Positions 21,882 to 33,043 of a stretch of 64,000 bases of DNA are shown here, piece after piece. The DNA comes from Takakia lepidozioides (taxonomy: Eukaryota; Streptophyta; Takakiopsida; Takakiales; Takakiaceae). The translations under genes and the position numbers were made by a program. The stretch lies in NCBI GenBank assembly GCA_030704615.1, contig CM060732.1:67251053-67315052 (forward strand). The letters run 5' to 3'. Position 1 is the first letter of the stretch. Each line of letters begins with the position of its first letter. A model generated the notes under the pieces. It searched no databases, had not been told where the DNA came from, and saw only the letters and a list, made by a program, of their open reading frames with translations.

Positions 21882-22208
21882 TGTCAAGTTATTTTACCAC
21901 TAGTGTGAAACTAGCTAGGAAATAGTTAGCTTTTACATATTGACATTTGGGATTGACCCAAGTGTCAATCCAGGGGTCAAGGAAAATTTAGGCCCTGGAG
22001 TGGTTATCTTCACGGCAAGCGCGGGAGGCTCATCTTTCTCGAGTTGAGCCTCACCGCGCCTAGCTATGGCGCCGTAGTGTGGATTCCCATGGCGTGGGGG
22101 TGCACTTGGCTTGACTTGTATTTGAGTGATGAGGTTATATATGCATGAGTTTATGCTTCAGCTTTGTGAGCTCGCATGAGCTTGTGCTTGTATTCTTCTT
22201 CTTTATCA
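21882..22208 (+). repeat. 5' long terminal repeat
   Basis: 327 bp, from TGTCAAGTTATTTTACC to TTCTTTATCA. It matches 32024-32351 with few differences (for example AATAGTTAGC versus AATAGCTAGC, and CACGGCAAGC versus CACAGCAAGC). TATATATGCATGAG near 22135 could be the promoter TATA region. It is followed by CTCGAGAAAG; I could not identify a tRNA primer-binding site. Confidence 0.8.
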
Positions 22209-22412
22209 CTCGAGAAAGATCGTATCTGTGAGTGCCAGATATGAGTTAGTTGTAGCACTTGTGGTTTTTGCTTGAGAATGAGAGAAACCAGGTTGTTATG
22301 CAAGGAGCACCGTGGAGCCCTTGGATGTTAGAAGCGGAGGCGATGTGGGTTACGAGGTGGTAGACCTTGGCATTCGATCTTCAGCTTCAGAGATGAAAGC
22401 ACCATGTTGTAG

Positions 22413-22725
22413 GTTGCATGTGTGGAGCATGTATTCAGCTCATTGAAGCTTCCATCTTCAAGCTTGGAGGGCAAGCAAGGAAGAGGGAAGGGTTGACTTC
22501 CCTTATGTGAGGGCAACGCATGTGTGGAGCATGCTTTCAGCCTGTTGAAGGCTTGTATTTTCAAGTTTGGGAGTGCAAGAAATGAAGCAAAGGGGCTGAT
22601 TCTCTTGTGGTGAGAGTGGGGCATGTGTGGAGCAAGCCTTCAGTCCATTGGGCTTTTGTTTTCAAGTTTTAGGGAACTAGAAAAGAAGGTAAGGGACTGA
22701 TCTGCTCTTATGTGACAGTCCAACA
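22413..22725 (+). repeat. Three about 105-bp tandem repeats in the gypsy leader
   Basis: Each unit begins GCATGTGTGGAGCA (near 22413, 22509 and 22621), continues through TTCAGC and CTTCAAG or TTTCAAG, and ends before the next copy. They are diverged from one another and non-coding. They lie between the LTR and gag. Confidence 0.65.
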
Positions 22726-23129
22726 CTTGTAGAGCGTGTTCTGAGTTGGGGTTTCAACCTCAAGCCTAGATAGAGCATGGCTCTTGAAGTGACAGGTATA
22801 GGGGGCTGGAATAGGCTCTAAGACAGATGCTATGGCCAAGAAAAACGCTTGAATGAGTGCTCACAAGGACTGGAAACCAGCAAGGCTTGGTTGTTTGCCA
22901 TTGAGTTTAGTGGCGTGTTTGGGGAGTCTAAGTGAGAAAGAAGGCTTGGTTTGTGGCAACCATTTTCCTCATGGCTTAGGGCTACTATTGGTGGTGTGTG
23001 GGAGCCGAAAGAGCAAGAATACCTTGCTGATTTCTTCACAGCCACCATAGCTCGGTGCAAAGAAGCCTAGAGTCCAAGAGACACAAACCCTAGCTTAGCG
23101 TGGGCAAACCCCTTGGGAAATGGCTAAAC

Positions 23130-23610
23130 TGTCATGAGTGGCCGTGGATGGGGCTGTGATAGGCTATGACAGGCTGTGCCATGTGGCCTGTCAAGCTGTG
23201 ACGGGCTGTGACAGGCTATGCCCTGGGGCCTGTGGGGCTGTAACGGGCTGTGACAAGCTGTGCCCTGTGGCCTATGGGCTGTGAGTGTGACAGACTGTGG
23301 CCTTTGGGGCTGTGACCCCTGTGACCTGTGTAGGGTTGTGACAGGCTGTGATGGGTTGTGAGGGGCTGTGCCATGTGGCCTGTGGGGATGTGACGGGTTG
23401 TGAGGGACTGTGACAGGCTGTGCCCTGTGGCCTATGGGGCTGTGAGGGGCTGTGACAGGCTGTGCCTATGGCCTTTGGGGTTGTGATGGGCTGTGACAGG
23501 CTATGGCCTGTGTGGGGCTGTGACGGCTGTGACCAGTGATCTGTGTAGGCCTGTGCTGGTCTGTGGTGGCCCGTGTTGACTCGTGGATGGCCTGTGCTGA
23601 CTCGTGGAAG
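23130..23610 (+). repeat. Minisatellite based on TGTGACAGGCTGTG
   Basis: About 480 bp consists of variants of GGCTGTGACAGGCTGTG with CCCTGTGGCCT, at short irregular periods of about 10-45 bp. It is strongly G/T-skewed. Open frames on the minus strand (His/Ser/Gln/Pro-rich) are artefacts of the repeat. It is part of the gypsy leader. Confidence 0.75.
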
Positions 23611-24456
23611 CACTGGTGGACTGCCTAAGGACTGGCATGTGGTCTTGAAGGCCGAATTTTGAAGCTCGTGGAGGGCAGTTTGAGGAGTATCTTAGTGATA
23701 TTCCCATGGTCATGCAAGTGAGGGAAGAGATAAGAAAAAGAGTGTTGGGATGAGGGCATGCTGGGGTTAGGCATTGCTTTAGCTTCTCTTCCTCGTAGTT
23801 TCCACCCTCTCATTAGGCCAAGACTTTTCGGTAGGTGAAGACAAAAGTCAATCCCGGTTTGGGCTGGGGTGTCCTTGCAGGAGCAACACCGTGGAGTTGT
23901 TTTTTGTGTGGGGGAGTTGTCGTTTTGATTTCTTGTGTTTGGATCCCCTCCATACCTGCATGCTTGACTGTGCGCCATGCTAGTTTTGTGTGGGCGCTTG
24001 TTTTTATAGGTGATTGGTCCGGATTTGATCACCGGCCAGTCCTAGAGCATGCTGTCGATGGTGAGGCTGGGGTGATGACCAGCCAGACCATCATTGTTTC
24101 TCCTGTGGTGAGGTTGGAGGTGATGACCAGCCAACCATAGGAGTGCTTGCGGTGGATGCAGGTACAGGTGTAGGCTATGTTATGAACTTAGTATTCCAAA
24201 CCATAAGCCGCAACAGGTTCTCTACCCGGTTACCTTTGGGAGGGGGTTTGGACATGTTCATGACCGGTTGAGTGTCAACACGGAGGTGCCACTAGTTGCT
24301 GCTGGGACAGTGCCGGTTCGAGCACTAGCGATACTAGTGGGTACACGAGACGAGGTGTGCGTTTAGGCCACCTTCCCTCGTGTGTCTTCTACGGGAGGTT
24401 CTAAATTCGGATTGTGAATCAGGAGACTCATACCGGCGGTGCAAGTTGTTTCTTGC

Positions 24457-25720
24457 ATTGTTGTGGAAACCAATGGAGGAGATGTATGGAGCTACCAAGG
24501 GGCCACGAAGGTACTCTGGGGCGGTGGGCACCATCGAGTTGGATGATTTTATCCAAGAGTTTGATAGTTGGTGTAATTTGCAGCAAATGCGCAATCCACA
24601 ACTATTTACGCATTTCATGGCATGGAAGGGGCTTTCAGCACCTTGAGGGGCCGCCTATGGATGATTACCATGAATCAGGCGGGGGCATGAGGTTGAGATC
24701 GAGGAGTGGAGGATGTACTGGTCACCCGACTATGTCTCCATCACTAGGGGCACTAGAGTCACGAGGGCAGTGGTTACACCTGCCGCTTCACCGGCATCTT
24801 CAGCAAGCAGCAGTGGGACTAGTAGCACTGGTGGTACCATAGCTATGACGTCCACCCAAGCCACTACCGCACCAGCACCAGTACCCGCATGCCTTCAACC
24901 CTGTTGTGGAGTTCTTCGAAGAGTTGGAGGGAACTACCAAGGGGTGAGGACAGAGAAGTTGCGGAGCTTGCAAGAGTTCCAACGGAAGCCTACTGAGAGC
25001 TTGATGGAGGCTTTCACTCACTGAGCGCTTGATAAATGTAACCCAAGGGGATACGGAAGCTCAGGCAGTCCAATTCTGGTATGGGATATTGGACAAGGAG
25101 CTGAGGGGAAGGGTGTGGAATGCAACTCTCCTACAAGCGGCCCAACCCACCTTAGCAAATGTGTTTTTGCTGGCAGAGCGGATAGAGCTCAACATGGTGG
25201 AGGAACAAGTGGTCATGGTGGGATTTGCTAAGGAGACACCACGGGGTAGTGGTGCTCCTAGCCAACCACTACCTCAACGTGCTCAAGGCAACAAGGGGGC
25301 TCAGGTGAAGCTCAGGGAAGGGCATAGAAGACCTCAGATGCAGGGTCTCTCCCTTCATTTGCTGGCCAACAACGGAATTGGTGTGCTGGACATGTGGAGG
25401 ACCCCATGTCAAGAAGGATTGCCCAGAGGGAGGCAAAGGGCCGGCACATGCACAGCCTATACAGTTGCAGTGTGGCATTGTGGCAAGCACGGGCATGGAG
25501 AGGCCCAGTGTTATGGTTTGCATCCTGAGTTGCCCCAGGCCAGTTCCAAGGGAACAATGGTGGCCGGGGGCGAGGTGGAGCAGCCCAAAGAGGACGAGGT
25601 GGCTAGGCACAAGGTGCAGGCCAAGGGCAAGCTCAACATGGCCAAGGACGCGGAGGTCAGGGTGTTGACCAAGGCATGGCCAACCGGCTTCAGCAGCTAG
25701 AGCAGAGGCTCGCTGCCATG
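24457..25720 (+). pseudogene. Gypsy gag with CCHC-type zinc knuckle, frameshifted
   Basis: The capsid-like part begins near 24473 (MEEMYGATKGPRRYSG, with ELDDFIQEFDSWCNLQQM) and switches frame around 24640 and again near 25020. LRSLQEFQRKPTESLMEAFTHL and VQFWYGILDKELR have the pattern of plant gypsy gag. The nucleocapsid motif CWTCGGPHVKKDC (25384-25422) is C-x2-C-x3-H-x4-C, one residue short of the canonical spacing but a plausible zinc knuckle. A second, CGKHGHGEAQC, follows near 25485 in another frame. It would package genomic RNA in virus-like particles. This copy is not translatable as one protein. Confidence 0.6.
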
Positions 25721-28470
25721 GCTACAGCTCAGGTGTACCGGCTCCAAGGCTGGATGGTCCACCTCCTGCTCTAGGGAGTAATATGTGAGGTATGGGATTC
25801 ATGTTCGGAGCAGCACATACCCACTAGTGCACTTGAGATCGTTCTGCAGCCGGGCCTCGATGAGCAGCACGATTCCTAAGCCACGAGGTGCATGAGGTGG
25901 AGTTGGATCCAAAGCGTGGGGAGGACAAAGCCGTCAAGCTGGCTTCCGCATCATTCACAATTGGCGGGGACAGTGTCAACGCCTCCATGGCACCTAGTTT
26001 CTCTCTCGACTGTTACCAGGCGAAGGTTACTATGTCATTGGGGAGAGCTACACGGGTAGCCCCGTCACCAATTGTTCCAGGCTACGGCAGCTAGTGTACT
26101 GGCTAGGACGGCCACATCTGTTGTCAGGCTCCATTGTTCTCCATTCTCGGCTACCATGATTTGCGACACCCAGGATAATACCACAGCTGAGGTGTTTAGC
26201 TGCAGCTACACCTGTGTAGTGGGGAGGTTTACTTCATCGTCTCTGCGAGATAGTTGGAGGTGTAGTGCCGGAGGGATCCTCGGATTTGAGGGTCAAGACA
26301 CCACGACGGCGCCATGATCAAGCTGCAGCTTCCAGGTTGATGAGAGCTGCCAGCTAGGCCACAGCCATTGCGGAGCGCAAGCCTGTGACAACCTGGAGTT
26401 GTCATGATTAGAACAACCAAGATGGCATTTCTGGTTTAAGTGGACCGACAGGCAAGAGGTAACCCGGCCACGCGGGATCTTGTTGGACTCGGGAGCTCAG
26501 CCATTGAGGCTGGGCAGAACTGCTTATTGGCAGGCTTGGCCCTCACGGAAGGCGGATATGGAGCCTTGTCCTTTCCAGATACAGACGTCTCTTGGAGTAT
26601 CGGAGCAGGCTCGGGGCATGACACGGCTTGAGTTGGCTACAGACATAACGGCCCCGATCACCCTATAGATGGTTCAGTGATGCGAGCCAAGGCCATTGTG
26701 ACGACGCGGTCTCGTACAATGTCATGGTTTGGTGGGCCAGTGTTGTATCCCATGGGCTTCACCCTGATTTTTGGGAGGAGTCACTTCCTACTATAAGGCT
26801 TGGATGGAAGTCAGGGGAGGGCGCGCGGTGTGCCGCTCCCTGTGAGCATTCATATGGAGGAGTTGCAGTTGCGCAGGGGGCAAGATGCCGACACTAGCGT
26901 AGCATTCACAGCTGCAGGTGACTTGGCCTGCAGATTGCTTGAGGGCAACGCTCATTCAGAGGATGTCACAACCCGTCCGAGAGTAGGATGACATATATGG
27001 TAATGGTCGGAGTTGCCTGCCATGGTTTGCTCCACTACCGTTGTGGGGCACGAGCAAGGATTTGCATCGTGTTGCTGAATCGAACGGGTGCAACAAGCTT
27101 GGGTGGAGGCTTTTGTACCATAGGAGAGGAGGAGAGTGCGGGGATTGTGCACCAAGACCACCTCCGTTGTCACCATTGGATCCATACCTATTGATTGGCA
27201 GGATCCGATGAAGGCATTTGTCTTCTGGACTTGTTTGGCGGGATCAGCAACCCCGGATTGGCTGCTGTGCTACAGGGCAGTGTAGCGAGTTCGGTGTTAC
27301 CTGTATGTGGAGAGGGATGAGACTCACACGCGTTTCACACTTCGTCATGTGGCTCAGTAGTGCAATCCAATACCCTCAGTTGTTGCCGGTGTCTGCAGTT
27401 CGTGGATATCAGCAGGCCTTAGCCAGCAGACATTTCATTGCTGGGGAGCGGGGCGCGATTTGTGAGCGGGTTGCTCCATTGATCTGGTAGTGGCCAGGTA
27501 TGTCCTGCCAAGGGCATTCTCAGCCGGGCATAGGCAATGGATTGCGAGACTCGAGGTCGGTTCTGTTTGAGATTGCGAAAGCTTCATCAGCTGTATCTCC
27601 CATCAGATATTATTTGGAGAATGTGCCACTGATGGGCGATTTCTCGGGCTAGGGTGATGGCCAGTGTGCATCGTCCGGTCGTGGCTTGGGTCGCAGTGTT
27701 GCTAGATGCAGCTACAGTGGGGTCACAGGCGTCATCGTCCACGACTATGTGTGGACTAACTGATGCCACCCCGCACGCTCAAGCGTGCATTTGATGGAAG
27801 TGCAGCGGCCAGCACACCCAGCTCACAGTGGATAGCATTTTGGACACAGGGAGGCAGTCTCAGCGTGTGAGACACGATGACCGTTCGCCTTTGGCAGTGG
27901 TCAACAAGGTGGGTCATCCACGAGCAGCATTACCTACACTACTCAGCTTCCCAGGATCGTATGCTTTCCGGGATAGTGGACCTGGCCTCCTGTGGGATGC
28001 TCAGTTGCAGCAGTTAGTGGAGCCTAATGTTGACGAGCGTGAGCGGACGATGGGTTTTACCACTGGTACCACGGCGGTGTCGTCTCTTTCTAAGGCATCA
28101 CGTCGTCAGGTGTTGGGGCAAGCAATGGATCTCAATTGCTTGACCTGGATTATCAGCTTGGCTATGGCTGAGCCAACGCAGAGTGCGGAGTACACTTCCC
28201 TCGATGGTCTCTCTCTGCCTACCGAGACGGTACATGCAGTGAGTGGGGGCGAGCATGTGAGGACCATGGGGTGTAGGCATCCATGGCACACGTGGGAGGT
28301 GCTCGAGGTTCAGAGGGAGTTGGCAGCCAAGGTGGCGGTGATGGATGAGGTTGGGGATTTTTTCTCGGGTGGAGGAAGTCCTTGAGGATGAGATGATGGG
28401 GCAGGATGAGGCCTTGTCACTGACTGAGCAGGTAGGGAGTACTGCTCAAGAGGTTGCAACATAGCAACCA
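25720..28470 (+). other. Gypsy gag-pol junction and protease region, not resolved
   Basis: This stretch should hold the aspartic protease, but every frame is broken. Near 26496 the sequence gives DSGAQ in one frame, which fits the active-site D(S/T)GA of a retroviral-type protease. Nothing else could be assigned. Composition resembles the flanking gag and pol, so it is decayed coding sequence rather than an insertion. Confidence 0.4.
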
Positions 28471-29139
28471 TTGGACGCGTCCTCTACCTCTAAGCCCACT
28501 GGACTTAAGGTTGCAGTTACGGAGGACAATTGGGAGCCTGACATTGGACCCATTATCACCGGAGGAGAGAGACGACGTATACGGCGGTTCCTGAGGGCTT
28601 ACATGAATTGCTTTGTCTTCAGTTTGAAGGACTTGGGAGCACTGAAGGGTCAAGAGATTCGTATTGAGTTGGCCACTGACACGCCAATCTTTCGGAGACC
28701 CTATAGATACAGTGACATAGAGAGGTCTTTGATTCAGATGAGGACTCAAGATCTCTGGGAGGCAGGTTTGGTGGAGCTCTCTGGTGGAGAGTATGCTTCA
28801 GCCACAGTGATGCCAGCCAAGAAGGATGTCTATGGCAATTGGACGGAGGGACGTATGTGCGGTGATTACCGGCCTGTAAATCGTCAGACCAAGTCCGATA
28901 AGTATGCCATGCCCACACCGGAGGAGATCTTTGATGTCTTTGGGCATGCTAAGGTCTTTAGCACTTTGGATTTACGATCCGGATATCACCAGTTGCCAAT
29001 CAAGGAGGCGGACAAGCAGAAGACGGCATTCTGGGGATCAATGAGCACGGCAAGGATTGCCTATATCAGTGGCGGTTCTTACCATTTAGGCTTAAGAACG
29101 CTCCTGCAGAGTTTCAGAGAGTCGTGGATAGGATTCTAG
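28471..29139 (+). pseudogene. Gypsy reverse transcriptase, N-terminal half
   Basis: The frame reads FRRPYRYSD, EAGLVELSGGEYAS and MCGDYRPVNRQT (fingers), then VFSTLDLRSGYHQLPI, which holds the first catalytic Asp of the palm (TLDLRSGYHQ). The frame is lost after KTAFWGS near 29040 and the protein continues in another frame from 29124. It copies element RNA into cDNA in the intact element. Confidence 0.8.
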
Positions 29140-30017
29140 CAGGGGTGGACTTTGCCCGGTGCTACATAGATAACATCATCATCTTTAGTGTTACGGTGGA
29201 GGAGCATGAAAGACACCTTCAAGTGGTATTGGAGCGCTTGAAGTTGCATCCGGGGAAGTGCAAGTTTTTTCACAACCAGATTGAGTATCTGGGTCACATG
29301 ATATATCCTGGAGGATTGGGGGTACAACAGACTAAGGTAGAGGCCATTGCACAAATTCCACACCCCACGGATGTGAGTCGAGTTCGAGTTTTCATGGGGT
29401 TGGCAAACTATTATAGACGGTTTGTCAAAGGATTTAGTGCCATTGCAAAGGCTCTAACCAAGCTGACCAAGGTGGACCAGGAGTGGCAATGGAAAGATGA
29501 GCATGAACGAGCTTTTCAAGAGCTCAAGGCAAGGTTGACCTCGGCGCCTATCCTGAGACGACCTATCAGGGGGCGTCCCTTTCAGCTGCATACGGATTGG
29601 AGAATGTTGGGGCTTGGAGCGGTGCTCACACAGGTGGATGATGAGGGAAGAGAGTTCGTAGTGGCTTATGCTAGCCGCTCGAACAACGCCGCAGAGGCTA
29701 AGTATAGCTCACATGAGGGAGAGTGCTTAGCTGCAGTGTGGGCCGTGGCACACTTCATGTGCTATCTATACGGCAATCTCTTCACCCTTGTCACGGATCA
29801 CCAGCCACTCAAGTGGTTGATGGAGTCAGACAAGCTTACGGGGAAGCTTGCACGATGGGCACTCATACTCCAGGAGTATGACTTTCAGGTTGTATATCAA
29901 CCGGGTTTGGTCAATCGGGATGCGGATGGATTGAGTCGCAATCCATGCACGAGCCAGCAGGATGATACTGGAGCTCGGTGGCATGGTGAGACGGACGAGG
30001 AGATGGTGTCGGGATAG
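29124..30017 (+). pseudogene. Gypsy reverse transcriptase C-terminal half and RNase H
   Basis: It begins with the palm motif YIDNIIIFS, where the family has YxDD: the second catalytic Asp is Asn (AAC at about 29170), a G-to-A change that should abolish activity. The sequence goes on with KCKFFHNQIEYLGH and VFMGLANYYRRFVKGFS (thumb and connection). RNase H follows: LHTDWRMLGLGAVLTQ, with Trp where Ala or Ser usually follows the first Asp, YSSHEGECLAAVWAV and VTDHQPLKWL. It ends VNRDADGLSR, the usual end of gypsy RNase H. TAG at 30015-30017 closes the frame, and the same frame reopens at once. Confidence 0.85.
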
Positions 30018-30032
30018 CATGCATCTGCCTTT

Positions 30033-30545
30033 TTGTGTATCTTGGCATCGGGAGGTCAGGTTGGACCTACAACAGGGATGACTATAGACGGAGTGTCTGA
30101 GGACCCTAAGGCTAGTGATGAGCTAGGTGGTACCAGAGATATACATGAGGATTCGGCTGTGTTGGACTACCTCCGTACTGGAGACATGGCAGTCACTGTG
30201 ACTGCCAAGGAGAGGGATCGGATCCTACAACGAGCCAAGAGGTTCAAGTGGGAGGGGATACACCTACTTCGAGTATGGGAGGATGGTCGGATGAGGATTG
30301 TGCCTCACCCCACACAGCGTGCACGGTTAGTGCGGCATGCCCATGAGGAGTTGGAGCATTTTGGAGTGCGACGCACTCACAGTTTACTGCAGGGGCAGTA
30401 TTGGTGGCATGGTATGCATACAGAGGTGCAACAGTTCGTGGCTAGGTGCATGGTGTGTGACAGGGTGCGTGCTTCATTCACCGCCCCCTACACCACAATT
30501 GCATCCTTTACCAATCATGGGATTGGGCTACAGGTGGAGTCTTGA
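30033..30545 (+). pseudogene. Gypsy integrase zinc-binding domain
   Basis: After a variable linker the frame has HAHEELEHFGVRRTHSLL and CMVCDRVRAS, the H-H-C-C zinc-binding module at the N-terminus of gypsy integrases. YYWP-like YWWHGM lies between. It is in the same frame as the RNase H segment, separated only by a stop. A frameshift near 30535 moves the integrase core to another frame. Confidence 0.75.
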
Positions 30546-30558
30546 CTTCTCATGACCG

Positions 30559-31293
30559 TTGCCACTGACTATGCGCCACCACAGATATGTGTTGGTGATG
30601 GTGGAGCACTTCTCCAAGTGGATTGAGTTGGTTCCATTGCATGACAAGGCTAGTGAGGGGGCTGCGTATGCATTCTTAGATTGTGTACTTAGCCGATTTG
30701 GTGCTCCAGCTAAGGTACTCACGGACCAAGGGAGAGAGTTCTTGGGGGAGTTTCAGGCTTTGTGTGATAAAGCCTTGATAGACCACCGCACCACTTCTCG
30801 GGATCATCCTGAGGCCGATGGCTTGGCAGAGAGAGTTGTCCAGACGATGAAGAGGGGTTTGCGCAAGTATGGCTTGCAGAAGGGACACCTAGGAGATTGG
30901 GATCTTCAGGTTCATTGGTTAGCCATGGGCTACAGGTTCAGCAAACAAGCATCATTTGCCTCCTTCTCACCATATTTCCTTCTCTTTGGCCGAGAACCGG
31001 ATTTGCCTGCAGCCATTCATAGGGACACTGCTCAAGTCCTTAACCTTGACGATCCGGACGTGTGGGTACGTGTATGTGATCAGCGTGCAGAGTTGTTCAA
31101 GAAAGTCATGCCCATGGCTTTTGAGAACCTTACCATTGCACAGCACCGTGATATGTTGAGGTATGTCACTATACGTGGTGGAAGATATCGTCCTGGGGTT
31201 CGGAGGTTTAGCCCTGTTGACTATGTTTATTTGCAGCAGACTGCTCCTACGACTCCGGATGTTACTGCAGGGCGTGTTATTCTGAGGGTTTGA
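30559..31293 (+). pseudogene. Gypsy integrase catalytic core
   Basis: The RNase H-fold DDE core. WSLDFS just upstream, in the same frame, supplies the first Asp; VLTDQGREFLGEF the second; ADGLAERVVQTMKR the catalytic Glu, about 40 residues later. YFLLFGREPDLP marks the end of the core. A stop at 31291-31293 interrupts the frame just before the C-terminal extension, which continues in phase. It inserts element cDNA into the genome when intact. Confidence 0.8.
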
Positions 31294-31296
31294 GAG

Positions 31297-31584
31297 GTGT
31301 TGCCCTCAGGGGTCCTGATCTTGGAGTGTCGGGATGGCATGACTTGGAAGGACCATGTGCGTAATTGTGCGCCATGTCACCTTCCCAATGTCGATGGCAG
31401 AGTTGACCCAAACTTGGCAGTGGTACGTGCAGGTTTGAGGTGCATGCTCTATGGGTCTGCCAAAGGGGCAGCCACCATGCTGGTGTGTGATCGATGCTCA
31501 AGGGGTTGGCATATGAGATGCTTGACACCACCTCTTGAGAAGGTTCCTGACGGAGATTGGTTGTGTCCATACTGCTTGGGATAG
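31297..31584 (+). pseudogene. C-terminal PHD finger of the gypsy integrase
   Basis: In phase with the integrase core after one stop. Numbering from 31297, C49, Y52, C64, C67, H72, C75, C90 and C93 give C-x2-Y-x11-C-x2-C-x4-H-x2-C-x14-C-x2-C, the C4HC3 pattern of a PHD zinc finger with the second Cys replaced by Tyr (TAT, one G-to-A change from TGT). MLVCDRC, GWHMRC and DWLCPYC are typical of the family. PHD fingers read histone H3 tails. In an integrase it could steer insertion to marked chromatin, as chromodomains do in chromoviruses; that is inference. The Tyr and the stop suggest this copy no longer works. Confidence 0.7.
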
Positions 31585-31829
31585 TGGCAGTGGACATGAC
31601 TGGAGGCAGCTAACAAGACATGGGAGGCCAAGCTCATAGGAGTCAATACACGAGATCCCAAGCTCAAGTTCACAGGTTGCAAGACGGCGACTAACGATGG
31701 GGCAACTCTTGCACCCGGCCTCTTGATCTATCGAGTTTGAGTGTAGTAGGGATAGTGGTGGAGGACTTAGTGAGGCTATGGTCACTATCACATCTTGTGG
31801 CTACCTAGACTTAGAGGGACCTAAGCACC

Positions 31830-31842
31830 AGCTAGGGGGGCG
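31830..31842 (+). other. Candidate polypurine tract
   Basis: A purine-rich run (GGGGGGCGA, preceded by GCTA) directly precedes the first copy of the 180-bp repeat that starts TTGTGTGG. A polypurine tract normally abuts the 3' LTR, so its place here, about 185 bases before the 327-bp repeat, is unexpected. Confidence 0.35.
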
Positions 31843-32023
31843 ATTGTGTGGACTAGTGACTGCCATAGTGGGCAGCATAGTGGCAGCCTAGTGACTGACT
31901 AGTTGTAGCCTAGTGGTTGGACTAGTGGCTGGACTAGTGGTATACTAGTGTGTGGTGTGCACATATGTTGTGTGGTTTTGGACAGCGATGTAGTTGTGTA
32001 GCGATATGTATGCGCACGATAAC
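31843..32023 (+). repeat. Repeat R1, first copy
   Basis: About 180 bp starting ATTGTGTGGACTAGTGACTG and ending CGCACGATAACT. A second copy lies at 32351-32542, so the two flank the 3' terminal repeat directly. Both contain a run of CTAGTGGTTGGACTAGTGG short repeats. Confidence 0.75.
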
Positions 32024-32351
32024 TGTCAAGTTATTTTACCACTAGTGTGAAACTAGCTAGGAAATAGCTAGCTTTTACATATTGACATTTGGGATTGGCC
32101 CAAGTGTCAATCCAGGGATCAAGACAGATTTAGGCCCTGGAGTGGTTATCTTCACAGCAAGCACGGGAAGCTCATATTTCTCGAGTTGAGCCTCACCGCG
32201 CCTAGCTATGGCGCCGTAGTGTGGATTCCCCATGGCGTGGGGTGCACTTTGGCTTGACTTGTATTTGAGTGATGAGGTTATATATGCATGAGTTTATGCT
32301 TCAGCTTTGTGAGCTCGCATGAGCTTGTGTTTGTATTCTTCTTCTTTATCA
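32024..32351 (+). repeat. 3' long terminal repeat
   Basis: 328 bp, TG...CA, matching the copy at 21882-22208 base for base except for scattered substitutions and small indels (CCCATGGCGTGGGGTGC versus CCATGGCGTGGGGGTGC). It sits between two copies of R1. Confidence 0.8.
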
Positions 32352-32542
32352 TTGTGTGGACTAGTGACTGCCATAGTGGGCAGCATAGTGGTAGCCTAAT
32401 GACTGACTAGTTGTAGCCTAGTGGTTGGACTAGTGGTTGGACTAGTGGTGGACTAGTGGTATACTAGTGTGTGGTGTGCACATATGTTGTGTGGTTTTGG
32501 ACAGCGATGTAGTTGTGTAGCGATATGTATGCGCACGACAAC
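32351..32542 (+). repeat. Repeat R1, second copy
   Basis: It matches 31843-32023 with an extra GGACTAGTGG unit, ending CGCACGACAACT. After it the sequence diverges (CTATTATGCCC), so this is the right edge of the gypsy-related DNA. Confidence 0.75.
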
Positions 32543-32815
32543 TCTATTATGCCCTTGTGGGCACACTGGGTACATGGGCACTCATGGGCAGTGTTTTTTT
32601 TTTCACTTTTCCAAAATCGCCATAAAGGCTACATGTAAATTCTATCCAGTGCCCATGGAGGTTGGGTAGCGTGTGACCATGCTCACGCCTGTGTGAGCAC
32701 AAGGCATATTTTCCAAATTTCTATGAAAATTGGTGAAACTAACAATTATGCGAAACTAACACATAAAAAACAAGTAGCCCATACCTGATGAACATGTTAC
32801 CCTATAGGCATGGTT

Positions 32816-33043
32816 TTTTCTCAATGCGAAACCCACCGCTGCTTAGGTTTGTGCCCATATCACATATCATTTCTCAATGCGAAATTCAGTTTGTGCCCAT
32901 AACACATATCATTTCCCATTGCGGAATTAACCTAAACTATCATTTCTCACTGCGAAATTCACCGAAACTATCATTTCTCAATGTAAAATTCAGTTTGTGC
33001 CCATAGCACATATCATTTCTCAATGCGAAATTCACCGCCACCG
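32816..33043. repeat. Six-copy tandem repeat, TTTCTCAATGCGAAATTCA
   Basis: Copies lie near 32816, 32867, 32907, 32938, 32970 and 33011, with periods of about 31-51 bp and an alternating longer insert (GTTTGTGCCCATA). There is no coding signal. The rest of 32543-33856 is AT-rich spacer in which I see nothing else to annotate. Confidence 0.65.

Larger units (their letters stand above)
21882..32351 (+). mobile_element. Ty3/gypsy LTR retrotransposon, decayed, with PHD finger
   Basis: It is bounded by near-identical repeats at 21882-22208 and 32024-32351, both starting TG and ending CA. The interior runs in the order leader repeats, gag, protease region (not recognised), RT, RNase H, integrase, PHD finger, all on the plus strand and in Ty3/gypsy order. 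Frameshifts and in-frame stops are frequent. No matching 5-bp target duplication is visible at the outer edges (CACTC on the left, TTGTG on the right), and the right end is rearranged by a second repeat. Confidence 0.75.

Noticed and set aside
23272-23613. Minus-strand His/Ser/Gln/Pro-rich proteins
   Set aside because: They are translations of the TGTGACAGGCTGTG minisatellite.
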